Assembly (NCBI GenBank): GCA_947452455.1
Contig: CANGBX010000006.1
Coordinates: 1-64,000 of the forward strand
Direction: 5' to 3'
DNA length: 64,000 nucleotides
Source of the DNA: Beijerinckiaceae bacterium
GTDB taxonomy: Bacteria; Pseudomonadota; Alphaproteobacteria; Rhizobiales; Beijerinckiaceae
The notes below the pieces were generated by a model. It was not told the origin of the DNA. It made no database searches and was given only the letters and a program-made list of their open reading frames with translations. Position numbers and translations under genes: made by a program. Positions 19,837-29,073 of the stretch are shown one piece after another (the first letter of the stretch is position 1; the number at the start of each line of letters is the position of its first letter).

Positions 19837-20603
19837 GCAAGACATTTGAAAAACTAGCGCCCTGGCTTTTTGTCGTCGTTCTCTTCGCTGTGTGGGAGGC
19901 CGCCTGTCGTTTGCTGGCTGTGCCGACCGTTATCCTTCCTGCACCCAGCGTTATTTTCGGCGCGTTTCAGCGCTTCTGGGGTCCGATTGTCTCTAATTCC
20001 TTCGTTACGCTTTGGACGACGATGGCGGGCTTTGGATTGTCGGTGGCTTTTGGCCTCTTCCTTGGCCTTGTGGTGGGCTGGTCGCGTGCAATTTACCGCG
20101 GCTTTTATCCGGTCATGATCGGGTTCAATTCAATTCCAAAAGTCGCCGTGGTGCCAATCCTCGTCATGTGGTTCGGGATCGGCGAAGTGCCCGCCATTCT
20201 GACGGCCTTTCTGATTTCTTTCTTTCCGATCGTCGTCAATGTCGCAACGGGCCTTGCAACGATTGAACCTGAAATGGAAGACGTGCTGCGCGCACTTGGT
20301 GCCTCAAAGCTCGATGTGATGCGCAAGGTCGGTATTCCGCGTTCAATGCCTTATTTCTTTGGCTCGTTGAAAGTGGCCATCACGCTGGCCTTTGTCGGCA
20401 CAGTGGTCTCGGAAACAGTGGCCGCGAATTCGGGTATTGGCTTTTTGATGTCGCAAGCCGGCGCGAATTTCCAAATGCCGCTGGTCTTCGCCGGCCTCAT
20501 CGCTTTGGCCTTTGAAGGCATTATCATGTATGCCGCCACCGCTTGGCTTGAACAGCGGATGACGGGATGGGCGTTCCGGTCGCAGGGAAGTGCTGCGAAC
20601 TGA
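19833..20603 (+). CDS. ABC transporter permease
   Basis: Hydrophobic, EMEDVLRALGASKLDVMRKVGIPRSMPYFFGSLKVA EAA-loop. Confidence 0.92.
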   Translation: MSKTFEKLAPWLFVVVLFAVWEAACRLLAVPTVILPAPSVIFGAFQRFWGPIVSNSFVTLWTTMAGFGLSVAFGLFLGLVVGWSRAIYRGFYPVMIGFNSIPKVAVVPILVMWFGIGEVPAILTAFLISFFPIVVNVATGLATIEPEMEDVLRALGASKLDVMRKVGIPRSMPYFFGSLKVAITLAFVGTVVSETVAANSGIGFLMSQAGANFQMPLVFAGLIALAFEGIIMYAATAWLEQRMTGWAFRSQGSAAN

Positions 20604-20660
20604 GCTAGTTGAGAGTTCCACCCGCTTTGCGGGGTGGACGTCCTTCTTGAAAGCTTAAGA

Positions 20661-20699
20661 AAAATGCCCCGTGAGTGAAAACTCCGGGGCGTTTTTTTT
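20661..20699. terminator. Repeated bulged hairpin terminator, copy 2 (bidirectional, between convergent genes)
   Basis: AAAATGCCCCGTGAGTGAAAACTCCGGGGCGTTTTTTTT. Confidence 0.85.
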
Positions 20700-20725
20700 C
20701 ATTGCTCGCCCGTTTTTTGCCGTGA

Positions 20726-22219
20726 TCAACCGGGCGAAAACATCGGAAAGCTCACGCCCAGAGACCAGGCTAAAATCAAGCCCAACGCAAGTCCTGCTGC
20801 AACGGGCGACATTGTGCGTCGTGCGACCCAGCCGCCCATCGTTCCGAAAACAACAAAGAACAAAACAATGACCGGAATAATGATCAATAAAAAGAAGAGA
20901 CGCTCGAAGTCCAATAGAACAGCGACCCCCAATGATGCGAGAAAAACGCCGCGGCCTAACAACACACGCCAATAGGGCGCGCGTCCACCATCTGCTGCAA
21001 GTGCATCGGCGACCATATAGGGCACGGATCCGATAGCGATCATGACAATCACTTGCGCGCGCGCAGCATTGGGCATGAAGGACGCGACATAGCGATCCAG
21101 TGCAAAACCGAAAATCAATATGCCATAGGCGGTGAGGGCTGCTGCTGATGCCAATGCAATCGGTTTCAACGTCACGCCGTTCCATGTCAGGACGCCGAGC
21201 GAAATAAGTCCAAATACAAACAGATGGGCTGCCAGATAATCGGCAACCAAGATCGGCAGGAAATGCGTATCGACAAGTGTCAGTAATAGGGGCGTGAGCG
21301 CAGCTGGCAGGAGAGTTACGAGAAGAAATGTCCGCAGGGGCAATGTTGTTGCGGGGCAATCCATGCGGGGCAATAGACCGGCCAATGGCCAAGCCAGAAG
21401 AAGAATTCCCGCCAGCAAGATGACAATCCATCCTCCTGTGGCAGCGATTGGAGTCTTGCTGTTGCGTCCAAATATGTCATCAAGCCAATCGCGTGCATCG
21501 CGCATGGCTGGTGATGAATAGAGCACGCTGACATGTTCGACATGGGGCGCCACAAAAGTGCGTCGACGGCTTGATGTCGATGGGTCGCTGATAGTGTCGC
21601 CTTCCTTTGCTGCGGGATCGGTGAGTTGTGCTTTCTGCAAAGCATTTGCGCGCAGGAAAGATTCCCATTCACCGGAAATCATCAAAAGATTGCGTGGCTC
21701 TGATTTCGTCACCGCTTCAGAGAACATTGAGATGGTGACGGTGGCTGACACGCGCGGATCTTCGACCGCTTCGCGCACGATAATGTCGGATGCCATGGAA
21801 TGGCCGAGCAGCGCGACGCGCCCATCAACCGATGGCAAGGCCAAAGCCGCATCAACCACGCGTCGCACTTCGCGTTTGAGGATTTGTGTTGTGCCGCTCA
21901 CCTGCGTGATGTCCCCGGTCATCGGTGTCGGGTTGCGGCCGTGTCCCTCAAAGTCAAATGAGACAGCAACATATCCAGCTTGCGCCAGCGTCAGCGCATA
22001 GGCTTCCATGAGCTGGCGAGATCCGGCAAAGCCATGCGCGATAACAACAGCCGGAGCCTTGCCCGCATTCTTGAGCTGATAAATTGTGGCGGGAGTTGAG
22101 CCCACAGAAAGCGCTGTGATCGTGAGGCCGGATCTTGCATGTTCAAGATTCCAGATGCCAAGTGCGCAAAATAATATGCCTGCAATGGCTGCCAGAAGAC
22201 GCGAGTGAAACGATCGCAC
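20726..22219 (-). CDS. Alpha/beta hydrolase fused to C-terminal polytopic membrane region
   Basis: AVVIAHGFAGSRQLME, LLGHSMASDIIV nucleophile; many TM segments; GTG start at 22219 chosen 3' of the preceding stop, preceded by GAGAGGC. Confidence 0.75.
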   Translation of the reverse strand: MRSFHSRLLAAIAGILFCALGIWNLEHARSGLTITALSVGSTPATIYQLKNAGKAPAVVIAHGFAGSRQLMEAYALTLAQAGYVAVSFDFEGHGRNPTPMTGDITQVSGTTQILKREVRRVVDAALALPSVDGRVALLGHSMASDIIVREAVEDPRVSATVTISMFSEAVTKSEPRNLLMISGEWESFLRANALQKAQLTDPAAKEGDTISDPSTSSRRRTFVAPHVEHVSVLYSSPAMRDARDWLDDIFGRNSKTPIAATGGWIVILLAGILLLAWPLAGLLPRMDCPATTLPLRTFLLVTLLPAALTPLLLTLVDTHFLPILVADYLAAHLFVFGLISLGVLTWNGVTLKPIALASAAALTAYGILIFGFALDRYVASFMPNAARAQVIVMIAIGSVPYMVADALAADGGRAPYWRVLLGRGVFLASLGVAVLLDFERLFFLLIIIPVIVLFFVVFGTMGGWVARRTMSPVAAGLALGLILAWSLGVSFPMFSPG

Positions 22220-22248
22220 AATGCCTCTCGAATAAAAAATGGATGGCT

Positions 22249-23172
22249 TTACGTCGCTGCAAAAATACGAACGGCGACAGCGCTTGCCATCATGCCGAGC
22301 ACATAAAGCGGCACACCGAAACCGCTGTACCAATAGGCATCCTTGATCGGGTCTCGCACCAATCGCTTCATCATCAGCAATTGAGCCATCAGCAAGAGGG
22401 TTACAATGCCCGCTTCAATATATTGCTGCCACGACGCCAAGAGTCCGATGACGGCCATCTGCGGCAAAGCCATAATGGCGCTGGCAACAAGCGCGGCGCG
22501 CTCTGGGCCAAGTAGAACAGGGAGCGAGTTGATCCCCATTTCGCTGTCGCCTTTGATCGCCTTGAAGTCGTTCAGCGTCATAATGCCATGTGCGCCTGCG
22601 CCATAGAGAATGGCCAAGATCAGCACTTGTGTGGGCGGAAGAGAGCCGCCGAGCATGGCGGCAGCACCGGTGATCCAGGACAGGCTTTCATAAGAAAAAC
22701 CGCATGCTGCATTTCCCAGCCAGCCATTGCGCTTGAGGCGAAAGGGCGGTGCGCTATAGGCCCAAGCGAGTATGAGTCCGGCAATGGTTGCCACCATCAC
22801 CCATGGGCCGAGCGTGGCCGCGACAAGCAAGGACAGTACGGTCCAGATGCCGGCAATATAGAGCCCCCATTTGCCGGGGATGCGACCAGACGGAATGGGC
22901 CGATCGGGTTCATTGATCGCATCGACATGCCGGTCGTGCCAATCATTGATCGCTTGGCTCATGGCGCAAACCAGCGGGCCGGCAAGGATCATACCTGCCA
23001 GAATGATGTACCAATTTTGCAAGAGAGGTACGCCGGATGACACGACACCGCAGGCAAAAGCCCACATGGGCGGAAACCATGTGATCGGCTTCAGCAATTC
23101 AAGCACCGCTGATGGCTTGGGGTAGGCTGATGCGGGCTGTTCTGTCACCAGATCTGTCGGGTCAATACTCAA
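22249..23172 (-). CDS. bchG: (Bacterio)chlorophyll synthase, UbiA prenyltransferase family
   Basis: ELLKPITWFPPMWAFACGVVSSG; AGPLVCAMSQAINDWHDRHVDAINEPDRPIPSGRIPGKWGLYIA; YGAGAHGIMTLNDFKAIKGD: close to remembered BchG/ChlG sequence. Confidence 0.92.
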   Translation of the reverse strand: MSIDPTDLVTEQPASAYPKPSAVLELLKPITWFPPMWAFACGVVSSGVPLLQNWYIILAGMILAGPLVCAMSQAINDWHDRHVDAINEPDRPIPSGRIPGKWGLYIAGIWTVLSLLVAATLGPWVMVATIAGLILAWAYSAPPFRLKRNGWLGNAACGFSYESLSWITGAAAMLGGSLPPTQVLILAILYGAGAHGIMTLNDFKAIKGDSEMGINSLPVLLGPERAALVASAIMALPQMAVIGLLASWQQYIEAGIVTLLLMAQLLMMKRLVRDPIKDAYWYSGFGVPLYVLGMMASAVAVRIFAAT

Positions 23173-23561
23173 TGCGTTGGTTCCATGATTTCTCAGTCAG
23201 CGGCTTCCAGGCCCCGATCTGTCAAAAGCGAGCACAAGTCCGACCAATTTGAACAAATGATGAGCGGGTACGCAATGCCGCTTTGGGGGCGGGCTTGTGC
23301 GGGGTGGGGGCCAAAGCGCCAATGAGGCCCGCTTGCGGGCCCATCTCTCGAGGGTTCAAGGATGATGTTTTGTGCTCTGGGCAGGATTTTGAAAGATCAG
23401 GCCAATCTCAAATCATTTTGCACGCGTATTTATCAAATCGCACACGAATGGAGCTCGCCCGACTGGCTTCTCTGTTGCGGCTCCCCTCTTAACTCGCAGA
23501 TTTAAACTGTCACAGAATTTGCATCGAGTGAGTTTAAGAACGGCCAGCTCTTGCTCTACTT

Positions 23562-23885
23562 ATGAGAATTCAAGTGAAACGATCATTACGCGTCAGTACT
23601 CTGAGTCTATTCGTGGCCTGTCTGGCCTCGGCGAGCGCGCTTGCCAGTCAGCCAGCTCCGCCACCACCGGCCCCCGCGCCGATGAAAAAGGCTGAATTGC
23701 CAGGGCTCACAGGCAACAAGCTGCCGCAGTGCCCGGAAGGGCAATATGTGGCGTCTATGATCTGCAAAGTGGCCGCGCCGGGATATTATTTGGAATATGG
23801 AATGAAATATCCGGCACCGTGCCCCAATGGCATGAGCTCGCCAGCCGGAGCAAAAGCAAGAACATATTGTTATAAAGAAAATTGA
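23562..23885 (+). CDS. Small exported cysteine-containing hypothetical protein
   Basis: Signal peptide; CPEGQYVASMIC, PCPNGMSSPAGAKARTYC. Confidence 0.6.
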   Translation: MRIQVKRSLRVSTLSLFVACLASASALASQPAPPPPAPAPMKKAELPGLTGNKLPQCPEGQYVASMICKVAAPGYYLEYGMKYPAPCPNGMSSPAGAKARTYCYKEN

Positions 23886-23906
23886 GCCGCAGGGTTCAAA
23901 CAACAA

Positions 23907-23942
23907 AAACGCCCCGTGAGTGAAAACTCCGGGGCGTTTTTG
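23907..23942 (+). terminator. Repeated bulged hairpin terminator, copy 3
   Basis: AAAACGCCCCGTGAGTGAAAACTCCGGGGCGTTTTTG. Confidence 0.85.
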
Positions 23943-23976
23943 TTTCTAGCAACTCGGGCTTTGCGAGCCGAGAGAT

Positions 23977-24375
23977 TTAGTGAGAAGGGCCCTTGCGGCG
24001 TTCTTTCTTTGCCGCTTTGCGTGCGGAATAGCGCGCATCGCGAGCCGCTTTCTGCTCGGCCAGCAGATTGGCTTGCTGCTCATCTGCTTCAAGCTTCAGG
24101 CGCAGGGCTGTTTCAGCCTCTGCAGCGCGCTGTTCGGCAGCCAGTTCATTGGCTTTGCGGGCAGCTTCTGCGCGTTCCGCAGCGGCCACCTTTTTGGCGG
24201 CTTCGCGCTCCGCATTGCGCGCCTCGCGGGCTCGAACAAGTTCTGCACGTGCAGCAGCTTTTTCGGGGGAGGTGGGCTGTTGGGCCGCGACTTTGAATTT
24301 TTCAGCAATCGAGTTGCGGGCAGCAATGGCATTGCGCTGGCGTTCAGCGAAGTCGTTAGATTTTAGAAAGCTCAT
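23977..24375 (-). CDS. DUF6481 family protein (highly charged Ala/Lys/Glu-rich)
   Basis: MSFLKSNDFAERQRNAIAARNSIAEKFK N-terminus, helical charged remainder. Confidence 0.7.
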   Translation of the reverse strand: MSFLKSNDFAERQRNAIAARNSIAEKFKVAAQQPTSPEKAAARAELVRAREARNAEREAAKKVAAAERAEAARKANELAAEQRAAEAETALRLKLEADEQQANLLAEQKAARDARYSARKAAKKERRKGPSH

Positions 24376-24406
24376 GTATCCTCAGTGAATCGTCACTAGA
24401 TGTTCG

Positions 24407-24598
24407 TCATTGCGCCGCAGGCGCGCTTTTCAAATGCGCTTCTTCTGTCACGCGCTCTTGCCCTGTTTGGCAGGACCGTATCCGGTATTGAGGCGTGCCG
24501 CGCTCGGCAGGCATTTGGCGGACGACTTTGAAAGTCTGCTCGGCCTGCCCAATCGGTTGAAAGACCACTGTCGCGTCAATCGCATAAAGATGCGTCAT
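24407..24598 (-). CDS. Small hypothetical protein
   Basis: 63 aa ORF downstream of cspA-like gene, same strand. Confidence 0.4.
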   Translation of the reverse strand: MTHLYAIDATVVFQPIGQAEQTFKVVRQMPAERGTPQYRIRSCQTGQERVTEEAHLKSAPAAQ

Positions 24599-24675
24599 GG
24601 CCTAAAACCTCAATCCAAGAAAAATGAAAACGCTTCTGCCGCGTACGACAGAAGCGAGATTGTTCATTCAGGCGA

Positions 24676-24885
24676 TTAGACCGCTTGAAGATTGGTCGCT
24701 GAAGATTTGCCGGTGCGACGGTCAGGCTGCACTTCGTAGCTAATCTTTTGGCCTTCATTGAGGCCGCGCATGCCAGCCTGCTCGACAGCGCTGACGTGAA
24801 CGAACACATCGGCTCCGCCATCATCAGGCTGAATGAAACCATAACCCTTTTCAGAGTTGAACCATTTTACAGTGCCCATGCTCAT
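24676..24885 (-). CDS. Cold-shock protein (CspA family)
   Basis: [36 protein letters not shown]. Confidence 0.97.
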   Translation of the reverse strand: MSMGTVKWFNSEKGYGFIQPDDGGADVFVHVSAVEQAGMRGLNEGQKISYEVQPDRRTGKSSATNLQAV

Positions 24886-25215
24886 GGGAATATCCTTGTA
24901 GACATAGATAAAGAGAGACCTCGTGAGAGGTCCGTTGTGAATCGAAGAAGGAGTGTGGGGTCAGCAGAGCGCGTGAGCGCAGGGCTTAATCGCAAGCCAA
25001 ATAATCGATGGCCATACCTTTAGCGGTTCACGAGTAAATAGCAAGCAAACACTTGCTGGGAGGCATTTCGGCCCTTTTGAGTGACCTCGATTGGCTTTTA
25101 TGGCTTTCGGCTCCACGATTTGTGAAGGCAGGGTGTGCCCAAGCTTGGCCGCTGGCCGTTGCTTGTCGCTCTCTCATCGCAGAAAATCAGGGCAATAGAT
25201 CATGGGAGCGAAGCA

Positions 25216-26196
25216 ATGATCCTCACTCGTCGCAATGCGTTACAGGCTACCTTTGCCGCAGGCGCTCTGGCCGCCCTGGCGCCGAATGCTCTGGCGCAGG
25301 CCTATCCCGCCCGCCCTGTGCGCGTCATCATTCCTCTCGCGCCGGCAGGGGCATCCGATGTGGCCTTACGTCTTGTGCTCGATGAAATGGCGCGCGATCT
25401 TGGCCAGTCTTTCGTCGTCGAAAACCAGCCGGGCGCATCGGGCTTGGTGGGCATGCGCTCAGGTGCGCGCGCTGTTCCCGACGGCTATACGATCTTGGGC
25501 GTGAATGACAGCATCCTCACCATGCTGCCCGCGATGAAAGATGATGCGGGTTATGATCCGCTGGTTGATTTTGTGCCTGTCACGCAGCTCGTCAAAATTA
25601 ATTTTGCACTGATCGCGCATCCGACTTTCGCGCCGAGCAATGTGAAAGAGCTGGTCGCTCTGGCGAAAGAAAAACCGGGTGTGGTTGATTATGGATCGGG
25701 TGGTCCGGGCAGCCCGCAGCATGTGGCCATGGAATTGCTGATGCATGCGACTGGTATCAAGCTCAATCATGTGCCCTATCGCGGCGTTGCGCAGGCGTTC
25801 AACGATGTTGTCGGCGGGCATGTTCCGCTGATGATCACAGGCTTGCCTGCGCCAAATGAGCTGATCAACTCCGGAAAGCTGAAACTGCTCGGCATCACAT
25901 CGGCAGCGCGTTCCGCGGTCTTCCCGAACCAGGCAACAATCTCAGAGCAGGGCGTGACAGGTTACGACTTTACGACTTATGCGGGCTTGGTCGCGCCAGC
26001 AAAGACGCCCGCCCCAATTGTCGATCAGCTGAATAAATTGGCCTTGAAAGCCATGCAGGCACCAAATGTGCAAAAGAGGCTTACGGATATGGGCTTTGAT
26101 GTGATTGCCAATAGCTCGGCTGATTTTGCTGCGGTCATCAAAGACGGTCTCGCAAAATATTCAAATCTGTCGAAAGTGGCCAATATCCGCCTTTAA
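25216..26196 (+). CDS. TctC/Bug family substrate-binding protein (canonical subfamily)
   Basis: AYPARPVRVIIPLAPAGASDVALRLVLDEMARDLGQSFVVENQPGASG; start at MILTRRNAL. Confidence 0.88.
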   Translation: MILTRRNALQATFAAGALAALAPNALAQAYPARPVRVIIPLAPAGASDVALRLVLDEMARDLGQSFVVENQPGASGLVGMRSGARAVPDGYTILGVNDSILTMLPAMKDDAGYDPLVDFVPVTQLVKINFALIAHPTFAPSNVKELVALAKEKPGVVDYGSGGPGSPQHVAMELLMHATGIKLNHVPYRGVAQAFNDVVGGHVPLMITGLPAPNELINSGKLKLLGITSAARSAVFPNQATISEQGVTGYDFTTYAGLVAPAKTPAPIVDQLNKLALKAMQAPNVQKRLTDMGFDVIANSSADFAAVIKDGLAKYSNLSKVANIRL

Positions 26197-26207
26197 TTGC
26201 TTTTCAA

Positions 26208-26248
26208 ACAAAACGCCCCGCGCGAAATTTCGGCGGGGCGTTTTTTTG
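26208..26248 (+). terminator. Rho-independent terminator
   Basis: AAAACGCCCCGCGCGAAATTTCGGCGGGGCGTTTTTTT. Confidence 0.8.
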
Positions 26249-26269
26249 TCTGCCATTTTGCAGCCGTGC

Positions 26270-27082
26270 TTATTTCTCGACGAAAGCTTTTTCGATGACG
26301 AAGTCGCCAGGCTCGCCGGTGTTGCCTTCTTCAAAGCCGAGGTCTTTGAGATATTTCGGAATCTCTGTCACCAGCCCCGGATTACCGCAGAGCATGATGC
26401 GGTCATGGTCTTTGTTGAAGGGCTCCATGCCGAGATCGGTAAAGAGTTTGCCTGATTGAATGAGGTCGGTGAGGCGGCCCTGATTGCGGAAAGGCTCGCG
26501 CGTCACGGTCGGATAATAGATGAGCTTTGGCGCAATATATTCGCCGAGCAATTCATCATTCGGCAATTGCTCTTCAATGAGTTCACGATAGGCCAGTTCG
26601 CCAACAGTGCGCACACCATGTGTGACAATGACTTTGTCGAAACGCTCATAGGTTTCGGGGTCACGAATGGTCGAGAGGAAGGGCGCCAGCCCCGTGCCGG
26701 TCGAGAGCAGATAGAGATTGCGGCCCTCTTTCAAATTATCAAGCAGCAAAGTGCCGGTCGGCTTGCGGCCAATCAAAACCGTGTCGCCGATTTTCAAATG
26801 CTGAAGGCGCGAGGTGAGCGGGCCATCGGGCACTTTGATCGAAAAGAATTCGAGATGTTCTGCATAGAAAGCGGAAGCAACGGAATAGGCGCGCAGCAAA
26901 GGTTTGCCATCGACCACAATGCCGATCATCACGAACTGCCCGCTGCGGAAGCGAAAGCCCGCATCGCGCGTCGTGGTGAAGCTGAACAAAGTGTCCGTCC
27001 AGTGATGAACCGAGAGCACCTTTTCTTCAAAGAAGGGGCTCGAAGTCGGCCGAGCTGCCGTAGGTTCCGATACGGTCGTCAT
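26270..27082 (-). CDS. fpr: Ferredoxin--NADP reductase
   Basis: FRSGQFVMIGIVVDGKPLLRAYSVAS; LLSTGTGLAPFLSTIRDPETYERFDKVIVTHGVR; C-term GDFVIEKAFVEK. Confidence 0.93.
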   Translation of the reverse strand: MTTVSEPTAARPTSSPFFEEKVLSVHHWTDTLFSFTTTRDAGFRFRSGQFVMIGIVVDGKPLLRAYSVASAFYAEHLEFFSIKVPDGPLTSRLQHLKIGDTVLIGRKPTGTLLLDNLKEGRNLYLLSTGTGLAPFLSTIRDPETYERFDKVIVTHGVRTVGELAYRELIEEQLPNDELLGEYIAPKLIYYPTVTREPFRNQGRLTDLIQSGKLFTDLGMEPFNKDHDRIMLCGNPGLVTEIPKYLKDLGFEEGNTGEPGDFVIEKAFVEK

Positions 27083-27267
27083 CCGCAATTCCATTCTGCC
27101 TTGCGCCTCAGGCGCTTGCCTTAGGACCTACGACCGGAGGCAGTGCAAAATCAAGCAGAAGAAAGGACAAGCCGGCGCTCAGCGCCCATTTTCGCTGCAA
27201 GTGCGAAGAAAAATCTAAAAACTCAGCCCTTGAGAGAAGCTTGTTCCCGCCGGAGCCGATGCGCCAC

Positions 27268-27666
27268 TCAGGCAATGTCCCGCGCCGGGGTGAGCTCATC
27301 CTGCCGCCGATTGGGGCGGGATGCAGGCTTGTCCGCGCGTTGGAGCCGCTGGCCGAGCTCGCGGGCCTGGCCGGCACGGTCGATCAGGCGGCGCTCTTCT
27401 TGCGCAATCATATGGGGCATGACTTCGCGCACCCACTGCGGAATGGAACGCTGGCCCGTTGTCCATTGATGGACAGTGGCGGGGGAGAGTTTCTTGGCGC
27501 GGGTTTGGCCCAAAGCTTCGGCGAGGCGTGTCTGCCATTTATCGCCAAAGACCGTCTCGCCGACAAAGCGCAAAAATCCCGGTGTGACGACAAAGCCTGA
27601 TGTGCCTGAAGTCGTGTCTTCCGCAGGCGGCAGATTGACGAGATATTTGCGTGGCGGAGGGCTCAT
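27268..27666 (-). CDS. Hypothetical protein, possible HTH
   Basis: GDKWQTRLAEALGQ...LSPATVHQWTTGQRSIPQWV resembles a helix-turn-helix segment. Confidence 0.5.
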   Translation of the reverse strand: MSPPPRKYLVNLPPAEDTTSGTSGFVVTPGFLRFVGETVFGDKWQTRLAEALGQTRAKKLSPATVHQWTTGQRSIPQWVREVMPHMIAQEERRLIDRAGQARELGQRLQRADKPASRPNRRQDELTPARDIA

Positions 27667-27728
27667 CTCATCACTTCAAACAAAAAAGGCGCAGCGATGA
27701 TCGCTGCGCCCGTTTTTTGAAACGACCC

Positions 27729-28748
27729 TTAGGCGGTCGGAACTTCCGAGATCGTCTTCAACACTTGCGAAGCGATCTGGTAGGGGCAGCCCTGTGAATT
27801 CGGGCGGCGATCTTCCAGATAGCCCTTGTAGCCGTTGTTGGCGAAAGAATGCGGCACGCGGATCGAGGCGCCACGGTCAGCAATGCCGTAGCTGAACTTG
27901 TTCCACGGTGCTGTTTCGTGCTTGCCGGTCAGGCGCAGATGGTTGTCCGGGCCATAGACCTTGATGTGGTCATGCAGGTTCTTTTCGAACTGCTTCATCA
28001 GCTTTTCGAAATAATCCTTGCCGCCGGTTTCGCGCATGAACTTCGTCGAGAAGTTGCAATGCATGCCCGAGCCGTTCCAGTCGGTATCGCCGAGCGGCTT
28101 GCAGTGCCATTCAATGTCGATGCCGTAGCTTTCGCACAGACGCAGGAGAATGTAGCGAGCGACCCAGATCTGGTCGGCCGCGGTGCGCGAGCCCTTACCG
28201 AAAATCTGGAATTCCCACTGGCCCTTGGCCACTTCGGCATTGATGCCTTCGTGGTTGATGCCAGCTGCCAGGCAGAGGTCGAGATGTTCTTCAACGATCT
28301 CGCGTGCAACGCCGCCGACATTCTTGAAGCCAACGCCGGTGTAATAGGGGCCCTGCGGCGCGGGATAGCCGTTTTCAGGGAAGCCGAGCGGACGGCCGTC
28401 CTGATACATGAAATATTCCTGCTCGAAGCCGAACCAGGCATCGGCATCATCCAGAATGGTCGAGCGATGGTTGGACGCGTGCGGGGTCTTGCCGTCTGGC
28501 ATCATGACTTCGCACATGACGAGCACGCCATGGTTGCGGGTGGCATCCGGATAGACTGCGACAGGCTTCAGCACGCAATCGGAGCTATGGCCTTCGGCCT
28601 GCATCGTCGAGCTGCCATCGAAGCCCCAGAGCGGCAATTGCTCCAGTGTCGGGAAGGAATCGAATTCCTTGATCTGCGTCTTGCTGCGGAGATTTTGAAC
28701 CGGCTCATAACCGTCCAGCCAGATGTACTCGAGTTTAAACTTCGGCAT
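27729..28748 (-). CDS. glnII: Type II glutamine synthetase
   Basis: KLEYIWLDGYEPVQNLRSKTQIKEF; GFDGSSTMQAEGHSSDCVLKPVA; WNGSGMHCNFSTK; start at MPKFKLEY. Confidence 0.95.
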   Translation of the reverse strand: MPKFKLEYIWLDGYEPVQNLRSKTQIKEFDSFPTLEQLPLWGFDGSSTMQAEGHSSDCVLKPVAVYPDATRNHGVLVMCEVMMPDGKTPHASNHRSTILDDADAWFGFEQEYFMYQDGRPLGFPENGYPAPQGPYYTGVGFKNVGGVAREIVEEHLDLCLAAGINHEGINAEVAKGQWEFQIFGKGSRTAADQIWVARYILLRLCESYGIDIEWHCKPLGDTDWNGSGMHCNFSTKFMRETGGKDYFEKLMKQFEKNLHDHIKVYGPDNHLRLTGKHETAPWNKFSYGIADRGASIRVPHSFANNGYKGYLEDRRPNSQGCPYQIASQVLKTISEVPTA

Positions 28749-29073
28749 GATCGCCCTCTTGAGAGTGGGAGCGCTTGGGTCACAGAACGTGCCCGCCGGC
28801 GCGTGGTTCAGGCAAAGCAGGGTTCGTGCCATCAGATTGCACCTGCCTGAGCGGCGCTTTCTGGCGCATTTTTTGTTTGGAAGCCAGAGCTTGCCGGGCC
28901 GAAGCTGAGAAATGGAGCAGAAATCCCCTATCTCTTTGCCTAAAAATCAGCTTTTTATCGCCTAATGCTTAGGCAAAATGCTCATTTGCCTTGCAAAAAA
29001 AGACAGGCATAACTCCGCCCTTCTCTGCCCAAATGAGGTGATGTCTTTCAGATCGGGGGCCCTTTGGGGCCGC

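Noticed and set aside
23220-23236. PpsR/CrtJ-like box upstream of bchG (TGT-CAAAAGCGAGC-ACA)
   Set aside because: Spacer is 11 nt rather than the 12 nt of the TGT-N12-ACA consensus; single occurrence
17624-23963. Recurring peptide start MSENSGAF in several ORFs
   Set aside because: It is a GTG-start translation of the repeated terminator hairpin (GTGAGTGAAAACTCCGGGGCGTTT), not a conserved protein
27849-28850. 333-aa plus-strand ORF
   Set aside because: Antisense to glnII, which has unambiguous motifs
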